From: Chloranthus sessilifolius
Taxonomy: Eukaryota > Streptophyta > Magnoliopsida > Chloranthales > Chloranthaceae
Assembly: GCA_021018995.1 (NCBI GenBank)
Contig: CM037585.1
Span: forward strand, 71,922,646 to 71,986,645
Reading direction: 5' to 3'
Length of the DNA: 64,000 nucleotides
Shown here: positions 58,483-64,000 of the stretch, one piece after another
Numbering within the stretch: the first letter of the stretch is position 1
Layout: every line of letters begins with the position of its first letter
Position numbers and translations under genes: made by a program
Notes under the pieces: generated by a model
Told to the model about the DNA's origin: nothing
The model's database searches: none
The model's input: the letters and a program-made list of their open reading frames with translations, nothing else

Positions 58483-59394
58483 ATGTCGAGTGAGGAAGAG
58501 CACGGGCAAGAGGAGGGACCAAAGGTGGTCTACGGTCCCCGGGGGGAGCAGTTTTTTATAGTGCAGCGCTTTTCCTAGCCTTGGTACGAAATGCAGGGCG
58601 AGGCAGCCCGTTCTAGTCCGCTTAATCAACAGTACTCCCATATCACAAATTTTGGGATTGCTAGCAATGTAATAAGTTTTATTTTGCCGCCTTGTCTTTT
58701 CTTTGTGCAAGCTTGCTTTACCCACAGGATCTAACACCTCTTTATCTTGATGCAGGACTTGCCACCAATTCTGTTCCGTGGAGGTTGGCTTGACCTCCAA
58801 AGCCTTTACGGCTATCTCTCTCCGGTGGTGAAGTTTCTCCTTGCCTAGGCCGATTTCGGCGATTTCCTTTCATCCCGTGCCATGAGGGGTGAATCGGCTT
58901 ATGTGAGGGCCCTGATTGAACATTTTTTGCCTAAGATTATGATCTTCCACATGGTGATGGCTGAGATGGCTATCACCCCTATCAACTGGTCGATGATTAC
59001 AGGGATAAGGATAGGGGGCATGCCGATGACCAACCTTCGCGTACCAGGCCGGGACGAGGTGGTTTAATTAATCAGGGATTACCCCTCTTCCCAGGACAAG
59101 CATGGCTCTTAGGTTAAATTATCTTGGCTGTCCGATTTGTTTAATGAGCCTAAGTTGGTGGATCTGGACCAGCCGGATGCGGATATCTTCCTTGAGTCTG
59201 AGCGTGCCCAAATGTTGGCTCGCATCTCGCTCCTCTTCATCTTAGGCAAGACCCTGTTTGCAAATGCCAGCGGAGGTCAAGTTCCATTGTCCTTGCTCAA
59301 TCTCATGGGAAATTGGGATGATGTGCATCGGTACGACTGGGATGGGGCCGGATATGCCATGCTGATGTCTAGCCTGGCTCAAGCCTCAGTTTAG
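58483..59394 (+). pseudogene. Antisense additional ORF with plant mobile domain
   Basis: Starts at ATG 58483 (MSSEEEHGQEEGPKVVYG). One frame runs to TAG at 59392. Recognisable plant-mobile-domain layout: GGWLDLQSLYGYLSPVVKFL, then ALIEHFLPKIMIFHMVMAEM and AITPINWSMITGIRIGG, later RISLLFILGKTLFANASGG and WDDVHRYDWDGAGYAML. A GT-AG segment of 87 bp (58669-58755, phase 0) contains the only stop not flanked by homologous sequence and may be an intron. Four other stops remain (58576, 58846, 59065, 59110), all TAG/TAA. The ORF is antisense to the Tat element whose PPT is at 56492 and lies between pol position and 3' LTR, as reported for additional ORFs in Tat elements. The function of this domain in retrotransposons is not known to me. 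Confidence 0.75.
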
Positions 59395-59539
59395 AACACA
59401 GTTTCCGTCATTGGTTTCTGGCTTGTGATTGAGGTAATGTTAATCTCTGATAAGTACCACTTTTCATTGCTTAAGCTAGCCTTTGATGAACCTATGAGCA
59501 TGTTAATAATGTCTTTTAAGTGTATTTTTATAGATAACA
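59395..59539. other. Remainder of Tat 3' part before element H
   Basis: The frame of the mobile-domain ORF can be read on for about 50 codons (VSVIGFWLVIEVML...), so the ORF may once have been longer. Ends at LTR H. Confidence 0.45.
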
Positions 59540-61910
59540 TGTAACATCCCCGAAAATTTGGGCTTAGAATAGTGTCCTCGGGATACATGCCTGACTGGTC
59601 ATAAGTTTGACTAAGTGAAAGTCAACTTAATAACTTAGGCTAGACTAGGCTTGAGGTGAAAAGTACACCTAGGTGTGTGGTGTGAGTCTTATTATAAGGT
59701 CACATACACCTGTTATAGGTGTGTGTGCCTTGCACCAAAGAAGTGGAATGGGTTAAATAGGTATTGGTTAAAGAGAAGTTATTTCTCTTTGATTTAGTGG
59801 TTAGGAATTTATGAAGAGAGAGAGAGAGTGAGGAAGGGAGGAGTAAATGCTAAGGATTTAGTTTGGAAATTTAGATTGAATCCATACGTGGGTGGTTAAT
59901 CTCAAAGACAACGTGTGGGAATTCATGAAGTCGAAGCTAAGAACCCTAGCTTTTGATCCAAGCCATTGAATCAAGCGTACGATCCGATTAAAGGTAAGGC
60001 ATTACTAATTTAGGATGTGTGTGAAATTTGAGCTTTAAATTTATGAATAAATGTAAGATTAAAAGAGGGAAGAGGAGAAAAATTAAAGAGAAAAGAAAGC
60101 TTTATGAACAGCCCGAAGAGGGCTATTTTCTGACAAAATCGATTAATCGAATTGAGAATCCACTAATCGATTTTTGTCAGAAAGCAAATCTGAAGACTGT
60201 GGCACGAAACCAATTAATCGAAATAAATTAAATTAATCAATTTTTGATTTTCAATTAATCGATTTGGAATCGATTACTCGACTGGGTACTTCCAGTGGCT
60301 GGAAAAGTCTGAGTTTTTAAAAATAGGTTAAACGATTTTGGGATCGATTAATCAATTTTGGATTTTTGATTAATCGATTTGGGATCGATTAATCGATTTT
60401 GACAGTTTAGTGTGGGTTTTGTTTTTGACCGTGGAGTTCTGAGAGGGCCTTGTACCATTTTGTTATGCATAATTCTTGATGCTTGTTGTATGACATGATG
60501 TACTTTAGGTTGAGCACTTGGAATTTGAGCATGGGGAGCTACCTTCGATCTTGACGCTTGGGGTTGAAGCACGTGAGGTAGGGAATACTCTGAACATGCA
60601 CCCTTGATTACGAAATCATGTATGTAGTGATGTGATATGTACATGTGTGTGTTAAGAGAATAGTTAATTGCTAGTTAATCGAAATTGAGCTTAAACTATG
60701 TGAATTTAAGATGTGTGTGTGTGTGGGTTTACAATAAGTAAGAAACCAGTAAGCTTGTAAGTGCATGACATCCTAGGGATGTGTATGAGATGTGAGCATC
60801 TAGGTGATGCATAAGTGTATGTGACATCCCAGGGATGTATAGTCAAATGAGAAACCATGTGAATGAGCCTTGAACAAACTTTGAATATTATAATTAGTAT
60901 AATTACACGGTGATAAACTATGTGTATTTTGCACAATTGATTTGAGGTTCGTAGAATACCCCACTGACACGGCGGTATACTTGTGACTGACTCAACAGAA
61001 TATCCGTGACCGGTACGACAGCCAATCCGTATACCAGTATGACATCCCAGGGATGTATATGAGTTATGTGCCCCGTCACCTAGGAAAAAGGGACTTGGGT
61101 TATGTTACATTAAAATATAGTTATATTGGACGATGATGGTGGTATTCCATCGGGGCTATATTGCTCGAGGATTATTTAAGTTATTTGATTTAAGTTTCAA
61201 GACAGACCTTCGAGCCTATGTGAACAAAATTGAAAACAAGTTAACACATGTAGAGTAATAGATGCATTCAGTTCATGCTTTCAGTAACTTTAACTGTTTT
61301 CTAGCTATCTTTTATTGACAAATCATGTTTCTAATGTCATGGAATATATGTGAGTAAGATAGACTTATATGTTTATTCAGTTGATTCCCTATTGAGCTAA
61401 GATAAAGCTCACTCCTTCGACTATACTTCACAAGTCCAGTGTTAGCTGTTGCTGCTGCTTTGGGAGACGTTGATCCGGAGGATTCAGATTACGTGCCTGG
61501 GGAGGAGTCAGAGCCCCCTCTTGAGGATTTCTTCTAGAGGACCCTCTGTGTACTTTGATTATTTTGTGAGAGAGATTGTACGACTTGATATGTCTAGCCT
61601 TTTGTAGAAGATAATGTAAATTTTGTTAGACATTCTTTTGGCGAACCATCTAGGGTGACGACTGTTTTGTCACTGATGGTTCGGGTTGGTTCTTTTGCTC
61701 ATGCAGTGGCATGAGATCAGAACTATCTTTTGGGCTATATGTTATTGGCTTAATCTTACAGAATTGGAGTTTTAGTTATGTATTAGATCTTTAGTGCATG
61801 TTTTGCTTTTGCGTGGATATACCAAATGTTTCATGAATGTATATGGGGCAAGGCCTCAAGGGTCGTGCAGATGGCATGAGTTTCGAGGCACTAAAATCCG
61901 GGCTGTTACA
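59540..61910 (+). repeat. 5' LTR of element H
   Basis: 2371 bp, TGTAACATCCCCGAAAATTT ... GGGCTGTTACA, ends typical of Tekay/Del-like chromoviruses. Followed by a PBS and gag. ATCGATTAATCGAT cluster at 60130-60402. No TSD can be checked. Confidence 0.85.
60127..60402. repeat. ATCGATTAATCGAT palindrome cluster with an 18-bp inverted repeat
   Basis: At least eight full or partial copies. TTTCTGACAAAATCGATTA (60127-60147) and TAATCGATTTTTGTCAGAAA (60164-60183) form a near-perfect stem with a 15-20 base loop. Confidence 0.88.
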
Positions 61911-61911
61911 G

Positions 61912-61925
61912 TTGATATCAAAGTG
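61912..61925 (+). promoter_or_regulatory. PBS of element H, decayed initiator tRNA-Met type
   Basis: TTGATATCAAAGTG compared with TGGTATCAGAGC: two G-to-A changes, in the position expected just after the LTR. Confidence 0.6.
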
Positions 61926-62015
61926 TTTTCTTTTAGAATTTCTGACAAGTTTAGATTTTGTCATAGCATTGGACCTTCTGATAATGAAACTGTAGTTTCA
62001 TGATTATAGAGCATT

Positions 62016-62440
62016 ATGTCTTCTAGAGGGAGGGGTCGGCCCAGAGGCGGCCATGATAGAAACTTGCGAAGCAAAAACGATTTCATCTCGGCTTCAAATA
62101 GAGTGTCGTTGGGGAATTATGATGCCCCAGGAGGCAGTAGTAAGGAGAATCAAGATAGAGATCAGAGAGAACCAGAAAGGATAAGAGAAAGAAATGAGGA
62201 AAGAGAAGAGTGTCAGAGGATGATGCATACTATGGAAATCATAGAAAATGTCAGCTCAACAAGCGGCATCCTTGGCATCACATAATGCCAATGACCAGCA
62301 TCAACCACCACCTACATAGCCATTGCCCTCAGCGTTCACAGAGTTTCGGAGGATGCATCCTCCGAGTTTTTTAGGACAAGCAGAGCCAATGGACGCCGAG
62401 AATTGGCTAAGTGAGATGGAGAAGGTGTTCAGTGTCGCCT
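62016..62440 (+). pseudogene. gag start of element H
   Basis: ATG at 62016 gives MSSRGRGRPRGGHDRNLRSK, an Arg/Gly-rich head, then an acidic/Arg-rich helix (QREPERIRERNEEREECQ). A one-base shift near 62250 and a TAG before PLPSAF precede the canonical gypsy gag motif RMHPPSFLGQAEPMDAENWL and SEMEKVF. Homology stops at about 62437, just before the poly-T block. Only the first third of gag is readable. Confidence 0.8.
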
Positions 62441-62454
62441 TTTTATATATGTTA

Positions 62455-62483
62455 TGGTTTTTTTTTTTTGTTTTTTTTTTTGT

Positions 62484-62528
<45 letters not shown>

Positions 62529-62533
62529 GTTTT

Positions 62534-62576
<43 letters not shown>

Positions 62577-62606
62577 TTTTTTTTGTTTTTTTTTGCCTTT
62601 TTTTTT

Positions 62607-62638
<32 letters not shown>

Positions 62639-62723
62639 TTTTGTTTTTTTTTTTCTTTTTTTTTTTGTTTTTTTTTTTGTTTTTTGTGTATTGTTTTGTT
62701 TTGTTTTGGGGGTTTTTTTTTTT

Positions 62724-62756
<33 letters not shown>

Positions 62757-62759
62757 GGG

Positions 62760-62828
<69 letters not shown>

Positions 62829-62870
62829 GGTTTTTTTGTTTTTTTTTTTTTTCTTTTATTATTTTTTTTT
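62455..62870. repeat. Poly-T block of about 415 bases
   Basis: Nearly pure T with scattered G and few C/A, abrupt on both sides, inside gag. Long Phe-only ORFs across it are not genes. Looks like a sequencing or assembly error or a collapsed homopolymer rather than biology. Confidence 0.85.
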
Positions 62871-64000
62871 CATGAGAATATATTTAGAGCCATAGGTACC
62901 GTTTGAGACAGAGCTTGAGGAAATAAGTTTTGGCATGGGATGAGTTGTGAGGAAAAATAACATCATTTCCAAAGTTGTTGCACGGTCAATCAAATTGCAA
63001 TAAAGAGGGGAAATATATCGGTAGCATACGAATAGAGTTTATGAGGTCTCCTTTTCTTGATTAGTGAAGGATTGATGAAAGAAAGGCTTCAATAAGAGAG
63101 ATATGGGAAAGTAGCACCTTTGGAAAAATATGGAGAGTTATGGGTAAAAATTTTGATGGAAGAAGATAATAGATTGGTATCGGAGAAGAGATAACAAAAG
63201 AAAGGATCGATAAAGTGGAAATAGGAGGAATAAAAGACACATTATGACGCATTAAACTAACATTTGGTCATTTGTTGATGAAAATATCCTGAACATATTT
63301 GAGAAATTTGTGATATGAGAACCACAGTTATCACTAAGGAATTGGTTGATTTCTCAATAAATGAAGATCTTCTAAGGTGAGATTGTGCCAAGTGTGGCAG
63401 ATCTCTAAAATAGTGAATTAGGGTGTGGTACGATATCAAAGATTATGGGAAGGTGGGCTTGATCCAGGTTAGATGAACAAGGAGCGACTTTACTTCTTCA
63501 CAAAATACAATCAAAGAAGCGATTTTGAGAAAGACCGTCATTTGAAGAGAATGTCAATGACATTATGAGGAGATTTTCTTTTAAATTATGATTTCAATTA
63601 TGAAAGTTTTAGATGAAAGGTCCACCATGATAAGAAATCTGTAGACTCATTCCTGATATTAATTTTGATGAAAGTATTTATAACATATATTTGTATGATA
63701 TAGGTACCTTTGATCTTATCACAATAAGAGCGGGTACCTATGAAGCTAGATTTGATGGGCCGGATGGTTACCTTCATTTACAACCACAGGTTGCAAAAGA
63801 AGATGAAGGGTCAATCCTTGAGGTTGTAGTTATCTTGGCTATCTATTATGGGGATAATAGATGGAAGTTGAGACTTCATTTGTAAATTGGTGATAGTAAC
63901 CAATTGGATGGGGACGTCTTTGAACTAGCAAAGGAAATTTAGTTCTATTGGATACAAGGATTTGAGAGTTAACCTTGACATGGATTGATTGAGAGCACCA
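62871..64000 (+). other. Heavily decayed internal region of H
   Basis: No continuous gag frame recognised. At 63925-63998, broken over frames, a phrase like NLVLLDTR ... TWID-EHH recalls the protease-region pattern LVLLDxxxFxxxxxMDWLxxHH of gypsy elements, at the right distance from gag start. A 64-codon ORF at 63691-63885 is not recognised. Confidence 0.4.

Noticed and set aside
62323..62906. Phe-rich membrane protein ORFs
   Set aside because: They are translations of the poly-T block.
63691..63885. 64-codon ORF near the right end
   Set aside because: No recognised family and surroundings are decayed gag/PR sequence; length is within chance.

Overview
This window looks like the intergenic, heterochromatic part of a large seed-plant nuclear genome, most likely a flowering plant. 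I see no intact host gene, tRNA or rRNA. Almost every base belongs to an LTR retrotransposon of the Ty3/gypsy superfamily or to the space between its parts: a chromovirus with a chromodomain, Athila-like elements primed by tRNA-Asp, Tat/Ogre-like elements, LTR fragments and solo LTRs. All coding regions are broken by stops, frameshifts, insertions or deletions. The species cannot be named from the sequence.

Left part (1-37742) is a nest at least five levels deep. Element C (Athila-like, minus; 5' LTR 36272-37742, gag, protease) is cut at 32371 by Tat1 (minus; 5' LTR 30861-32371, gag to 28753). Tat1 gag is cut by D (plus; 3' LTR 27348-28752). The 3' non-coding part of D (1-2511 and 26694-27347) is cut by B, a 24 kb composite (2512-26688, minus, TSD GATTT). 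The gag of B is cut by A (12529-22652, minus, TSD AGCCT), and the 5' LTR of B holds a solo LTR (24204-26068). C also carries a solo LTR of its own family (32899-34361, TSD GGTAT).

Right part (37743-64000): E (plus; LTR, PBS, gag start) is cut by F (plus, Athila-like; gag, PR, RT). F is cut in RT by a long Tat-like LTR (45289-48222). Then comes Tat2 (minus; gag 48935-53352 interrupted by LTR G, 5' UTR, PBS, LTR 54716-56491). That LTR also has a polypurine tract on its other side, followed by the 3' part of a Tat element with an antisense plant-mobile-domain ORF (58483-59394). Last is the 5' end of a plus-strand gypsy element H (LTR 59540-61910, gag), broken by a 400-base poly-T block.

Three things stand out. 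First, about ten different LTR families here each carry their own short CpG- or AT-rich palindrome, repeated many times in the LTR and often again in internal non-coding DNA, and I noticed none inside gag or pol. Second, chromovirus B seems to have two small GT-AG introns in its gag-pol, each restoring the reading frame exactly. Third, two elements carry additional ORFs between pol and the 3' LTR, one sense and one antisense.
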